Shown: positions 13,623-25,348 of the stretch, piece by piece
How the letters are laid out: the number at the start of each line of letters is the position of its first letter
How positions within the stretch are numbered: position 1 is the first letter of the stretch
Source of the DNA: Albifimbria verrucaria
Taxonomy: Eukaryota; Ascomycota; Sordariomycetes; Hypocreales; Stachybotryaceae
DNA length: 64,000 bases
Reading direction: 5' to 3'
NCBI GenBank assembly: GCA_020081605.1
Contig: JAHREC010000049.1
Coordinates: forward strand, 1,302,001 to 1,366,000
Notes under the pieces: generated by a model
What the model was told of the DNA's origin: nothing
The model's input: only the letters and a program-made list of their open reading frames with translations
Database searches by the model: none
Made by a program: the position numbers and the translations under genes

Positions 13623-16600
13623 CTAGGTCGACATACCACTGTTCGTCCTGCTCGGCGCTTGGCCAGGCCGCTTGGGCTTCTTGAAGCACGCAAACTCGTT
13701 TTTGCTCGCGTCCCTGAGCCGCTTGAGTACGTTGCGCATCTCGGGCAGCTCGTTCTGCAGACGTGCGCGCGCATCATTGTCAGTCCTGCCGTCAAGCTCC
13801 TGGTATATCTGGCTCTGCAGCTCGGACGCGCGATCTGTGGTGTAATGGCTGAGCGTTTGCGCGACAAATTCAACGTCTAGCGTCGCCTGCATGAGGGCCT
13901 CGAGGGAGTACTTGGGGTGGCGGCGGAATGCCTCGAGGAGGTGCTGGGAAAGGGATTCCAGAAGGAATGAGAGCACCTGGGGGTGAGCGCCGGTGCCGTA
14001 GTGGAAACCTGAGAATGCACGAGGACAAGGGTAAGTAGCGCCTCATAGATATATGGTTTTGCGGCAGTTGGACGTGAGTTTGGAGCTGGCATCCATTCAG
14101 CGGCGGCAAGACCAGTTCTGACAATGTCACGAAGTTGATCGACAGACTGCTTTGTGTATGATTGGAAGAGGCGTGTGTCGATCTGGCTAAGAACGTCTCG
14201 GATAGTCTTGGACTCGTCTGTCAGCTTGACCGAGAATGCGTTCTCAAACTGCGAGTTGAGACTTGGAACGACCTGCGAGCGCAGGGCTTGCAGATTACTC
14301 AAGGTTACGAGCATACGGATGTTCTAGGATTGGTCAGTGGTTGTGGACGCTTGTCATTGACAACATGGCAACTTACGCGATTTGAAGCATCCAGTGCGCT
14401 CTTGCTGGAGATGATTGACAATGCGGTGGTAGCCGGGCCTACGAAGCCCTCTTCGTCGCCGACCCAGTCATCGTCACTCTTTTGGTGACGCTCGGCGTTC
14501 TCCACCATTCCGCTCAATGCCTTGTACAGAGTGGTAACATACTGACTTCGGACCATCTGAAGCAGTTTAGCAGGTGGTGGCTGCACAATGTCCCCAGCGC
14601 CAGGCTTAGCCATAGCTTCGGGGATGTACAGAATTTTCTGCATGCCTGAGAGGATTGTGCCCTCGAAAGCCCCAAAGATGGCGGGCATTCGCGTCACATC
14701 GCCTGATTCTGCTGAGCGATGCCAGTCTTCGACATGCTTGATGTTTTCGGCATCTCTGTTCCACGCAGCACAAAGAGCTGTCGCGCATCGATCTCTGGCA
14801 ACGCCAACCAGTGTCCGCAGACGCTCAATCAATTGTACATCCGATGCTACCGTAGGGCCCAGGCTTGCCAAGTCCGACACCCCTGAACCAACAAGCACCA
14901 GCATTTTGGACAGGTAATGAACACCACTGATAGAGTTTGACCAAGGGGCCAAAATGCGAGCTTATCCCAGGATTCACCTCTTTGTGGGGATGGCGGCGGA
15001 GGATTGTTGTTGTCGAAGTTGAATCGCGGATCTCGTAAAGCTGTAGGAGTGATTGGGGTCATCGGAACCCCAGATTTGGGGGTGTTAGGCGAGTTCGGTA
15101 GGGGAGAAGAGCAGGGAAACATCCTCTGGCGGGAGAGCTACGAAAAATGTGTAAAGGTGCTCTCGTATCAAGTCCACCAGCTCTAGTGTTCCCTTTCGCA
15201 GTTCCATTACAGCCTGCTGAGGCAGGTCATGATGGGTACGCGATTCTCCATTATACCCAACAGGCAAGGTTTGTTGAGTTCTTCCGTCAATAAACCCTTG
15301 AGCCGTCTGCCAGAAGTCTACCAACTCCCCAAGCACGCCCTGCGACGAGAGTAGTTTATTGAGGAAGACTAGGACCTTCTCCCACATCTCAATCACGTCT
15401 GGGGAGTCGCTTGATGATGGCTTGTTCTCAAGTGACTGCCGGTTCAGCGCTCGAAGATGAACTGCCGCCACCTGAGGAGTTGGTTTGTCGGCGCTGGCCA
15501 GTCGACGCCGGAGGACTTCAATCTCCACCTTGAAGCGGTCGGCGGTGTTTTGAACCGTTCCCTTGAGACTGTCGTACCGACTCAATAACCAGACCCAGAT
15601 GGGGTTATCGTCAACGCCAAGTTCAAGAAGTAAGCTGATAAGTTCCAGATGCTGATCCTGCGCACGCCCGATGACCTGATCTCCCTTGGACACTGGGTGC
15701 GTGGAAATCAGGCGCTTCCAGATGTCGCGTTTAAAGCTTGAGATTTGTTGCTCAATATCGTGCCATATACGCCCAGCAAGTAGGATCTGGTAGAGTTGCA
15801 CATCACCCGGCGTCGAATCTCCCAATTCCTTGGTCATTCTGCGAGTTTCGTCGGCGAATTTCCTGGCTCGGTTGTATTCGTCGACCAACGTTTCATAATC
15901 GTTCCTCTTGATACTCTCAGCGATGGAAGAGCTCAGCTCAACTTGATCCCTGAATCGGTCCAGGTACGTCGATACAGCTCTCAGGTTCTCCTCTTTCTCG
16001 CGACCTCCCAAAGCTGGACCCCAGACGTCTTCGGCCTTTGCAGAAACATCCAATAGCGGTCCCTTGATACCCATGACTCCGTACTCGCTTTCCTTGGTCA
16101 ATGCATTCTTTTTGCGACTATCGGCTATCGGTGATGTGATGGAATTGTTTAGAGCAGCTGGGCCGCTGATGCTGTTGTGGAAGCTGCTTCGGCTTGCATG
16201 ACGAGAGTGAGGCCGCGCCCTAGCAGGAGGCGGCTCGGTCCCACGAAACTTCATCTCCTTGTAGACATTGTCGATGGTGGCCTTGGCCTTGACGAATCGC
16301 TCAAAGTTGGTTTCGACGAGGACCTTGAGAGAAGCGGACTTTTGGTCGATGGATTGCGACAACACTTCCAATCCGTTGAGGAGACTTCGTGTGTCGTCCA
16401 TGGCATGTACTTGCGACAAGAAAAGAGCCGGCGAAAAGGTCGTCGAGGAGAGGAGGAAGCGGTTTCCTATTGCGATCTTGTTAGCATAGCATAGCAGCGG
16501 TTCAAACACCACGAAGTACTCACTTAGGCGGGTGTCATCCTGAACTGGTAGACCCATCTGCTTCAGAGACCGCACCACACTTTCAGTAGTTCCAAGAGGG

Positions 16601-16845
16601 TCGGGCTCGTCCTTTTGCACAAGGTTGCCGACACCTCCCCTGCCGCCCTCCGATCCCGGGACCACACTCCTGCGTGAGCTGACAGCGCGCTCAAGCGCCT
16701 GGTATCTGGACTTTCTGCGCTTGAGCTTTGAGCCTTTGTCCTCCTCGCCTTCGGAGGCGCTCTCGTCCTTTTCAGCTGGCCATTCTGTGGGGTACGGCGT
16801 GGGCAGCTGGTAGAAGTCGAGGATGGTTCTCTCGTAATCGGCCAT
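13623..16845 (-). CDS. sec5: Exocyst complex component Sec5
   Basis: Sec5 is a subunit of the octameric exocyst, which tethers secretory vesicles to the plasma membrane at growth sites such as the hyphal tip. The start at 16845 gives MADYERTILDFYQLPTPYP. A Lys/Arg-rich patch follows, then the family core TTESVVRSLKQMGLP and NRFLLSSTTFSPALFLSQVH, and long helical-bundle segments (for example LEVLSQSIDQKSASLKVLV). Introns are 16523-16467, within TRL/RNRF, and 14376-14324, within SNR/NIRML. The predicted product is about 1,038 residues, normal for fungal Sec5. Breaks occur at 15100-15104 (a C run on the coding strand, apparently short by two), about 14946 (CCCC) and about 13981 (CCCCC). With these the length is a multiple of three and similarity continues to the stop at 13623. 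The gene is divergent from idh1. Confidence 0.9.
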
Positions 16846-17582
16846 GGTGAAGGCGGAGGATATGCGTAGGGGAGCTTCGTTTTACGGTATTGTCATGCTA
16901 GACGCTGAGTAGTAGGAAACGCGTGCTTGCTGAATCAATCGCTTGCAAGAGATGCACGAGATAACGGGATTCCTATGGCTGGGTGACCATTGAGCCGCCC
17001 CTCCAATTGGCCGTATGGTGAAGTTGACGATGGTTGTACCAAGCAGTGGTGGGACCTCGCTCCCTTGGAGTTGCTTGGTGTCGTGTTTCGCATGCGCCAC
17101 AGCCGCACCTTGCATAGTGTGGCTGATGCGAGGCTATGCCGTTTCGGGCCAAGGCAGCTTGCCCATAGCAACTGCCAGCGCTCCAGCGAGGCCCTTCGGC
17201 GTACGCTTGCGGACTCCGACGGCTGCCGAGCTTGGCCGAACTGGTACCCACGGGAAAGCCACAGAGGCCCCGGCCAATCAGCAAAGGGGTTGGAGCAAAG
17301 CCACAGGCAAGTGTGGCTTCCGCCCACTTTCCTCGACAATCTGCAGCCGTGCAGCTGCTGGCGGGTACTTGGTACCTTCGGCTCTGCGCTTTTTCTTCCG
17401 TCACTGGCCTAAACCGTAACATTTGTTTAGCAGCGCCTTCTGCCACTTTTCTTTCAAAACCTTTTGCATCTTCGATACTCTTCGCACCCACCCTTCCTCC
17501 TCCTCCCTCGTGATCCTTTCTTCGGGCCACGCCATTGGACTCTCCCCTTCAATTGGATAGCGGTGTATATTATATCTTCAAA
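16846..17582. other. Divergent promoter region, sec5 / idh1
   Basis: This 737-bp interval lies between the two start codons and must contain both promoters. It is rich in inverted GCC/GGC words and carries a CCAATCA box on the + strand at 17274-17280. Open frames here are GC-driven and not credible as genes. Confidence 0.6.
17274..17280 (+). promoter_or_regulatory. Candidate CCAAT box upstream of idh1
   Basis: CCAATCA stands about 300 bp upstream of the idh1 start. The CCAAT-binding HAP complex is known to activate respiratory-chain and TCA-cycle genes in fungi, so the position is sensible, but a seven-base word is weak evidence on its own. Confidence 0.3.
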
Positions 17583-19067
17583 ATGCTGGCCATTCGAGCG
17601 GTTTCTGGCGCCGTCCCCGACAGTGCCTGCGCGCAGCTCCCGCGCCGTCGCCACCTGGTCCAACTCCGTACGCCTCGCAGCCTTGCCTTGCCCGTCTTCG
17701 AAGCTTCTGCGATGCTAACCTTGCTCTAGAACGTGCGATTCTACTCCTCCGCCACCAGCGACAGAGTCGCCAAGTACGTCCCTACCAAGGATGCCCAAGT
17801 GCGTACACCCCATATCGCGCCCCTGCTTTTCAATGCCGAGGCATCTTGACTAGGCGTCACGGCAAAATCACTCAAGCCTGAATGACCTATTGGCTTCACC
17901 ACTTGGATGTGCAACAGTTTTGCTGACATTCTTCACAGGGCAACTACCTCGTCAGCTTCATCGAGGGTGATGGTATCGGCCCTGAGATCGCCGAGTCCGT
18001 CAAGGACATTTTCGCTGCCGCCAAGGTTGGTTCTCAAACTCGACACGATGCATGAATCAGCACAACTAACCACCTACCGCAATTAGACTCCCATTGCCTG
18101 GGAGACTGTCGATGTCACCCCTATCCTGAAGGATGGCAAGACCGCCATTCCCGATGCTGCCATCGAGAACATCAACAAGAACAAGATTGCCCTCAAGGGT
18201 CCTCTGGCTGTATGTTAAAACCATCATGTGTAACCCACAGCTTCACAAGAGGCATTCATTCTGACCATGGCCTCCAGACCCCCATTGGCAAGGGCCACGT
18301 CTCCCTCAACCTCACCCTGCGTCGTACCTTCAACCTCTTCGCCAACCTGCGTCCCTGCCGCTCTGTCGCCGGCTTCAAGACCCCCTACGACAACGTCAAC
18401 ACCGTCCTGATCCGAGAGAACACCGAGGGCGAGTACTCTGGTATTGAGCACATCGTCGTCGATGGTGTCGTCCAGAGCATCAAGCTCATCACCCGCGAGG
18501 CCAGCGAGCGTGTCCTGCGTTTCGCTTTCCAGCACGCCGAGTCCATTGGCCGCAAGAAGGTCCGCGTCGTCCACAAGGCCACCATCATGAAGATGTCCGA
18601 CGGTCTCTTCCTCAACGTCGGCCGTGAGGTCGCCAAGGACTACCCCAACATTGAGTTCGACTACGAGCTCCTTGACAACACTTGCCTGAAGATGGTCACC
18701 GACCCCGACCCATACAACGACAAGGTCCTGGTCATGCCCAACCTGTACGGAGACATTCTGTCCGACATGTGCGCCGGTCTCATCGGTGGTCTGGGTCTGA
18801 CCCCTCCGGCAACATCGGTGACGAGTGCTCCATCTTCGAGGCCGTCCACGGTTCCGCCCCGACATTGCCGGCAAGAACCTGGCCAACCCCACCGCCCTGC
18901 TGCTCAGCTCCATCATGATGCTGAGGCACATGGGTCTCAACGACCACGCCGTCCGCATCGAGAAGGCCATCTTCGACACCCTGGCCGAGGGCAAGGCCCT
19001 GACCGGCGATCTCGGCGGCAAGGCCAAGACCCGCGAGTACGCCGCCGCCATCATTGAGAAGCTGTAA
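17583..19067 (+). CDS. idh1: Mitochondrial NAD-dependent isocitrate dehydrogenase, subunit 1
   Basis: This enzyme converts isocitrate to 2-oxoglutarate in the mitochondrial TCA cycle; subunit 1 is the regulatory partner in the fungal hetero-octamer. Five exons are separated by introns 17668-17729, 17799-17938, 18026-18086 and 18210-18277. An Arg/Ser-rich presequence (MLAIRAVSG...) is followed by the core: [64 protein letters not shown] and [17 protein letters not shown]. Two breaks in exon 5, at 18801-18804 and 18857-18860, are each one C short; across them the frame resumes as [18 protein letters not shown] and [17 protein letters not shown]. Exon 1 also has a break at about 17605-17618, which needs one base fewer or two more, so the presequence is uncertain. 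Predicted length is about 384 residues, normal for the family. Confidence 0.93.
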
Positions 19068-19816
19068 ATAACACCGCTTGCGACCACACGCACGCATACC
19101 CCATCTACTTAGACTCTACCTACCGCTACCCTCTACATCTTTCACCCCGACACGTCGTTTCTATACCACCACATCCATCACAACCGTTCATCGACGCAAA
19201 GCAAACCCTTGGTGCATTTTCTTAGGCTAGGATTCTCTTCTGTAGACTGTACGAATGCCAATGATCCGCGAGAAGGGCGCTAGGACACGGCGACGAATGT
19301 TCAATGCCAAGCACATTTAAAGATAAAAATTGACCGTATAATTCATGAATTTGTGATACAGAGTAATATATGCAAATTGTTTGTTTATGACGTTGAACGG
19401 AGAGTGTCAAATTGAGCCCGTCCAGCGGCGACTATCTCACCCCATCCACGTATTCCATCTTCCGTGTCTTGATCAAGAAACAGAAAGATCTCGATGGCCA
19501 GAAAGCCTATCATGTCATCGTCATAGCCTCATCAAATAATGACCTCCAAGACCCATATCGTTGAGCCTGACGTCGTAAGCGACAAGTACCCCTGCCCTAA
19601 ACCTATAAACAGTCCATTCCAGAACAAAACCCCGATCGATCAGATGTTTGTATAAAACGCCACCCGCCATCCGTCATCCATTGCGCCGTTTGGTCCCCTT
19701 AAAACACAGTTGAAGAAGTTAAAAAAAAAAATGTAAGAAATGAAAAGACGTCATCATAACTAAAGTACACGGGATTATCCAGGAAATTAATTAAACGGTA
19801 TTATGTCAGGGTGCTC
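19068..19816. other. Convergent 3' intergenic region, idh1 / F-box gene
   Basis: This 749-bp interval lies between two stop codons and is AT-richer than the genes, with an A run near 19721-19730. It probably holds the 3' UTRs and polyadenylation signals. No gene is seen. Confidence 0.55.
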
Positions 19817-21019
19817 TCAAAGCACTTTCTCGACCTTGGCTGGTTTGATGCCGAGCGGTCGTTTTAGTTCATTCCACAGCCAGAACCAGGCGGACGGGAA
19901 GGTGAGCTGGATGGCGGCCTTCTTCTCGGTAGTGGTGACGGGTGGCTTGGGCGTGGGCTGCAGTGCGGCAGCGGCGCCGTCGAGCCAGCGCTTCTTGACG
20001 ACGCCGGGGTAGTGCGTCGAGCCGCGGCGGTTGGGCCGGTTGGGGAAGAAGAGGTGTGGGCGGCAGGCCTCGGTGAAGCGTGCCCATTTCCAGTCCTCGG
20101 GAGAACGGCACTCGCCGAGCTGGTGGTAAGCAGTGATGGCGATGGTCCAGGTGGCTTGGTCGGGCGACGATGGGGTGATGGTGATGTCGTAGTCCATCAG
20201 ACAGAGGCCGCAAGAGCCCGGCGCATCGGTGCAGGGCACGAAGGCGTCGCCGCCGGCCCAGGCCTGGCGCTGCAGCTCGGGGATGTACTGGCGGTAGACG
20301 GAGGAGTTGGAGAAGAAGGAGGTGTGCTCGCAGAGGCGGAAGTCTCGGGCACCGGTGCACTTGCGGAAGTCGGGGATGCTGTCCGTGGAGATGGCGAAGG
20401 TGTAGGAGCGCTGGATGAAGAGCTCGCCGTCGAGGATGCTGGCGGCGGTGGAGCAGTGTATGGATGTTGCTCCGTGAGGTTGGACATGCCCGACCTCGAG
20501 GTTCTTGAGAGGGATGCCGTGGTCAGGGCCATACAGATAGCGGTTCATGGCAAGACGGGCATGCGGGTAGGTAAGCTCGTAAGGATTGCCAATCGGCGAG
20601 AATCTGTCCCTGTTCCCGCAATGAAAACGCTCCTGGCCAGGTCCGACGGCTTCATCCTCACAACAGGGGCCCCAGGTGGCCTTGAAGGGGTGCAGCTTGT
20701 TGCATGGATGGCAGTAGTAGGCGCCGCGAGCGAGCGGGTCGCGCTCAAGCAGCTGAAGCAACTGGCGCTTGTCTTCGGGACGGAGCTTGCGCTGGCGCAG
20801 GGCAAAGCACAAGGCGTAGGTGCTCCGGCAGGTCAGGGAAAGGCTCAGGGCGGTCGGGACGTCGAGATAGTCGCATAGCAGGACCAGGACGTCGGCGGGG
20901 AGGTGGATGAGTGGAGAGGCCCGCTTACTGCTCCGTGCGGGTGTAAGCTCGGGCGCCGGGAGCGGGTGGGCGCTCGGCCAGACGCCGAGGCCGATGAGAT
21001 AGCTCAGCAATTGACCCAT
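19817..21019 (-). CDS. F-box protein (uncharacterised, intact single exon)
   Basis: An intact single-exon gene for 400 residues. An F-box occupies about residues 38-80 (PLIHLPADVLVLLCDYLDVP, then LSLTCRSTYALCF). F-box proteins usually bind Skp1 and present substrates to an SCF ubiquitin ligase. After it comes a cysteine-bearing stretch (YYCHPCNKLHPF, then GPCCEDEA) that resembles a small metal-binding segment found in many Sordariomycete F-box proteins. The remaining 250 residues contain no repeat or domain I recognise. The high GC3 content creates a long open frame on the opposite strand, which is a shadow. This is one of the few genes in the window with no frame break. The substrate is unknown. 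Confidence 0.85.
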   Translation of the reverse strand: MGQLLSYLIGLGVWPSAHPLPAPELTPARSSKRASPLIHLPADVLVLLCDYLDVPTALSLSLTCRSTYALCFALRQRKLRPEDKRQLLQLLERDPLARGAYYCHPCNKLHPFKATWGPCCEDEAVGPGQERFHCGNRDRFSPIGNPYELTYPHARLAMNRYLYGPDHGIPLKNLEVGHVQPHGATSIHCSTAASILDGELFIQRSYTFAISTDSIPDFRKCTGARDFRLCEHTSFFSNSSVYRQYIPELQRQAWAGGDAFVPCTDAPGSCGLCLMDYDITITPSSPDQATWTIAITAYHQLGECRSPEDWKWARFTEACRPHLFFPNRPNRRGSTHYPGVVKKRWLDGAAAALQPTPKPPVTTTEKKAAIQLTFPSAWFWLWNELKRPLGIKPAKVEKVL

Positions 21020-21459
21020 CTGGCGACAGACGATTTCAAACTGCCCGGGCGCAGGATGTAGGGAGGGCGAGTGAGCGAGGGAGTGAGGTGATTGCGCTTG
21101 TATATTGCAGCAGTAGCGGGGTCCGGACCAGGTCCAGGTGATGGCCCGATTTGGAAAGTTGGAGTTGGGAGTTTGGGAGCTTCACGAGCGAAGTAAAAGC
21201 AGGCCAAAAACGGATTGACCCTCACGAGCTCAGACCAGGGCGGCGTGTTTATGATAAGAAATGCCAGTCAGGCACCGGTATCGCGGATTGGTCACGGAAC
21301 CCTGTCAAGTTTCGCTAAATTCAGAGCGTCATGGATGAAGCTCGCAAGAGGGAAAGCAGTCACAAGATCTTGATCCAAGATGTTTTTGACCGGGGCCGGT
21401 TATTTCCCAGTCTGTTGTGCCAAGACAACCACAGACGGAACGTACAGCAATCGGGTGGA

Positions 21460-21545
21460 GCAGAGAAGAAGAGGAAGTCCGGAACGAGAATGGGAGAAGA
21501 AGTAAAAGAAGTAAAAGAGAAGATAAAAAGAAGAAGAAGAAGACA
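21460..21545 (+). repeat. AG-rich purine tract
   Basis: Imperfect GAA/AAG repeats, almost pure purine on the + strand. On the minus strand it is a pyrimidine tract 440-525 bp upstream of the F-box start at 21019; CT-rich tracts are common just upstream of fungal transcription starts. Confidence 0.6.
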
Positions 21546-22479
21546 AGTCGAGATATTCAAGGGAGATTCGCTCTTTCAATACACCGGAGCCTGCGGGACC
21601 AGGACCAGACCGGGGGCGCATTGGAAGGCCTTGATAGAGGAGGAGAAGGGCGTGCGAACAGCAAATAAAAAACAATACCTACCGGCAGATGATGTATCTC
21701 TCTGCCGTTGGGAGAAAAAAGAAACCCTCCAAAGTATAATGATCAGAAGGCCAAGGCACGCGTGTCTCTCTCTGTTCTAGAGCTTTGCCGGCCCCCAGAC
21801 GCCTCGCTAGTATGATTCGTGCGAGTTTGCGTCCAGACCACCTGGGGGCGTGGCGTCTCTGCTACCCAAACCGACCCTCGTATCCAATCCATTCTGTCGG
21901 GGAGGGTGTGTGTGTGTGCTGTATGCTTCGCTGGGTTTAATTGAAATTGTAGCTTGGACAGATGGCTGAAGGTTGGGACTCGTTGTGTATGTGAATGGCT
22001 GGGCGGGATTGGTCACGACGCTGTGTATCTGGTTGTGAAGCAAGGAATATCAGAATGGCAAGGATCTTCTACAATATGCGCCATATACACGAAATGCAAA
22101 AGACCCTCTCTCAACGTGAGCACCAACGACAAGAAAAAAAGCCCTCGCTCATCAGATGGGATTGTTGTGACGAGAGAGGGGCGTGCCCGGGGTGTCGATG
22201 GCAAGGTGTGTAATTGCGTCAGATCTGGCGTGGTGATGGATTAGACTGGGATCAAGCTGTACTGTCCTCTGTATGCAATGCATTTGGGAAACGAACGACA
22301 TGGATCCCGCCAGAACAAGCACACCCGCATGTCGTGGCCTGATAACCGACAACCGACCAGATTTCTTGCTCCTGCTCTTCTCTTCTCTTCTTCCGTCTCG
22401 CCTCGTCCCGTGCTATTGGGACCCGTACCCTAAGTCTGAAGTCTGCTCGTCATGTGCGCCGGCAACCTGTCAAAGCCCG

Positions 22480-22500
22480 GCCAACCAACCAACCAACTAA
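22480..22500 (+). repeat. Short CCAA tandem repeat
   Basis: About four to five copies of the tetranucleotide CCAA in non-coding DNA. It is a simple microsatellite with no sign of function. Confidence 0.5.
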
Positions 22501-25348
22501 CCCCAAAGCAACTTGCTTCTCCCACTGACGAGTTTCCATTCCACGCTGCCCACTAGTGACGCCATCTTCACTAAACTTCAAGGTCCCATCGGTTTCCAAG
22601 GGACCCGAGTCACCCCAGTCGTCTTCGGTACCGCCCTCTGCCTGATCCCCTCCGTGCCACCCTCCGAGCCCTCAGACACCCCCGATGTACAAGCCCCCGT
22701 CCCGGAGCCCTCGGGCGCATTTGCTGGAGCGCTGCCACGGCCTGTGTGTGAGACAATAGGCTTCTGTTCTCACGTGGTTACGACCGGGAAGGCATCAGTT
22801 TAGACCCTGTCCCGTCCGTGTCTCTGGCTGCCATTGTCAATCAGTTCGCTCCCTCGCATGCTGCCGGTCTTTTATTACCATACCTGGCTGAGCGGATTGA
22901 TACTGTACCATCCCCGACGTGGATGCATGGCTTGGATGGCTTGCCTGGAAACGGGTCGATGGACATGCCATGCGTGCGCTCAACTACCGAGGCACTGACC
23001 ATCCACCCGCTGCGCTGGCGGTTTATCTCGCTCTCTCCGGGGCCAGACCATGCCAGCCATGTGCAGCATTCGCCTACACCTCACTAAGAAACAAGCGCCC
23101 ATCTCCGGCCCCGATACCCCGACGCATGACGTATCGACACCCCCGTCCATGACATGCCCCCATCTCTCGATTCCCCAGCGTCGGTGCTGTATCTCCAGCC
23201 ATTTTGCTCCTCGTTCCCCTCTCACATCAGAGCAGCACCGGACATGCCAACCGAGACATGCGCTACGCCCGGAAAGACAGCAAGGGTTTCCCTAGCCAGC
23301 CACACAGTCTCCGCGATGCTGGCTGTGCTGTGCGGGGACCTGGTAGTCTGGATACCCACCTGTGCATGTCTCTCCGCACGAAATGACATGCGATGCGATA
23401 TGGAACAGAAAAAACAAGTCTACAAGTGTTTTTCCCCAGCGTCGAGAATTTCTTTGCTACTTCTCTCGCAGCCCCTGCTGAACTGCCTGCATGCTTAATT
23501 ACCGGAAACGGTTCTCCACAATGGTGGTAACAAACAACGAGATGATCCGTCTCCTCGTCAACTAACAAGAACAAAAGACATCACCCAGAACCCGTAAGTT
23601 AATATTTCATGAAGTACACCGTTATCAGCGCGCGACATGCTCCAGTACAGCACCTCCTCCCAAGCTCCTTACCACATCCCCATGTCATGGATCTTCGATC
23701 TACCCTCCACCCCCACCCGAGCAACACAGCTGGTTGATCGCTTTCCCCGATCGGAATCAACAAGTACGCAGAGCAGCGGCCACTATCCGTTCACGCGAAG
23801 CTGCAATTCTGTACTATCCTCATGCCCATATCTTGCTTTGGTGTCCCCCTACCCAATGACACCATCAAACGTGGCTTGTACCGCATCCGCGGCTTCACCA
23901 CCCAAACTGCCTCCCTCCTTCAGGCTGTGCCAGAACTTCTGTCGCGACCAAGATGATCACTCTGTACAACTCGACCTGCGCTACCATATGCACATAATTA
24001 CCGTTGTCCTCGTGCCCGTGTAACGCGCAATCCGAGGCCTGCGGCTGTAACTGTCTAACAATCAACCGAGACACCACGGCCAGCCTCCCAGGTCTCACGC
24101 AGTCAGCCACTCTTCACTCATGATTGCGCACAATCGACCTTTGTTTCCCGCCGGGATCCATAGCCCAATGCATGTTCTAGCACACGCAAGCTGCCTCATC
24201 TACGAGACGAGTGACAAGTCAAGTGACCAAATATCCACCAAGACATTTATTGCGCCTCCGCAACACGTCCCTTACCGTCAGGCGAGACAAGTTCATAATC
24301 CTGCCATACAAAACCGTCCACCTTTCACCGACTACGTAGTAACAAACACACAAGAGCAGCCACACTCGTCATTCAGTTATGTCTGCCACCAATTTCTTTC
24401 GTTTTATTCCTGTCAAGTAGATCAATCATCTTCTCTCCCGTGACTCTGCACCGTTGCCAGAGAAAACAGTATCGACTTATACTTTCCTAATTAGGAAATC
24501 CGCACCGGGTCCAGTTGTATGCCCCCGACGCTCCGTGATCGACCGCCGCTGCGGTGTTCCTTGTCCCGCAGCAAACGCTGGCGTGTCACGACATGCTGCG
24601 CACCAGAGCAAACAGGGAAGTTCTGTTTATCATTAGATCACTGCGATACATGCAGTGGCCTGTCCTTTCGTGCCTCCTATTCACTCGTTGGGCCGTACTA
24701 AGCTTACGCTTTACACCATGCTACCCACCTGCATCCCACGGAGCTGCTAAGAACGCCCACCATCCGGGCTGAGCTGATGTGTGGACCAAGCTGGATTTGC
24801 TCAGAGCGTTTTACTTTCACAGGCCCCTGGCTCATGCGTATCGTATGCCCATTTAATACCCCTACTTCACGTTACAAGTCTGTAGGACCCAGCCTATCGG
24901 TCCTCCATTGTAGCACTCACACGGCCAACACTCACGTGCATAGCAACTGAGACACCTCACGCTACATCCATTCGCTGCATCTTTGTAACCTTCCCGTTAG
25001 TTGTCGGATGCAAGGAGACCCGCCCTCTGCTTCACCGCCGCTTGATTTCAAAATAATCTACAGCATAAACAACTGTCCCGCTTTGGTAAATAGCGATACA
25101 CGACGTACAAATACACCCCTAACCAATATACGTGCGGCCGTGTGCGGCCTCCTTTCTCCGCTTTCCCTTGCGCCGCTGCCCAAAAGTCGTGGCCCCAATC
25201 TGAATTATCCATTACGTGCGTGCCCAAATGCGTTGTCCCTTCCGTCAATAACCCTGACGAATGAAAGAAGTCATGTATCCCAGAGGTCATTTACGTCGTC
25301 CATGTCTCGTTCCCCGCAGTTGCGAGAAATTCCTTAATGCGCTGATCA

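Larger units (their letters stand above)
21020..25348. other. 4.3-kb gene-poor interval
   Basis: Between the 5' end of one F-box gene and the 3' end of another I find no frame that looks like protein: the candidates are short, pyrimidine-rich on the + strand and lack conserved motifs. It contains an AG-rich tract (21460-21545), a short GT repeat near 21908-21920, a CCAA repeat (22480-22500) and stop-rich mixed-composition DNA. It could be a long promoter/5' UTR for the gene at 21019 or carry a non-coding transcript. Confidence 0.5.

Noticed and set aside
17583..19067. Programmed ribosomal frameshifting as an explanation of the breaks
   Set aside because: The breaks have no slippery heptamers or downstream structures, occur in unrelated genes and always fit short homopolymers.
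18224..19093. 289-codon open frame antisense to idh1
   Set aside because: It exists only because of strong GC3 bias on the + strand; its translation is Val/Gly/Asp-rich and motif-free.
20012..20878. 288-codon open frame antisense to the first F-box gene
   Set aside because: It is a GC3 shadow of an intact, recognisable gene on the minus strand.
21331..21780. 149-codon + strand frame in the 4.3-kb gap
   Set aside because: It is largely a translation of the AG-rich tract (Lys/Arg/Glu runs).
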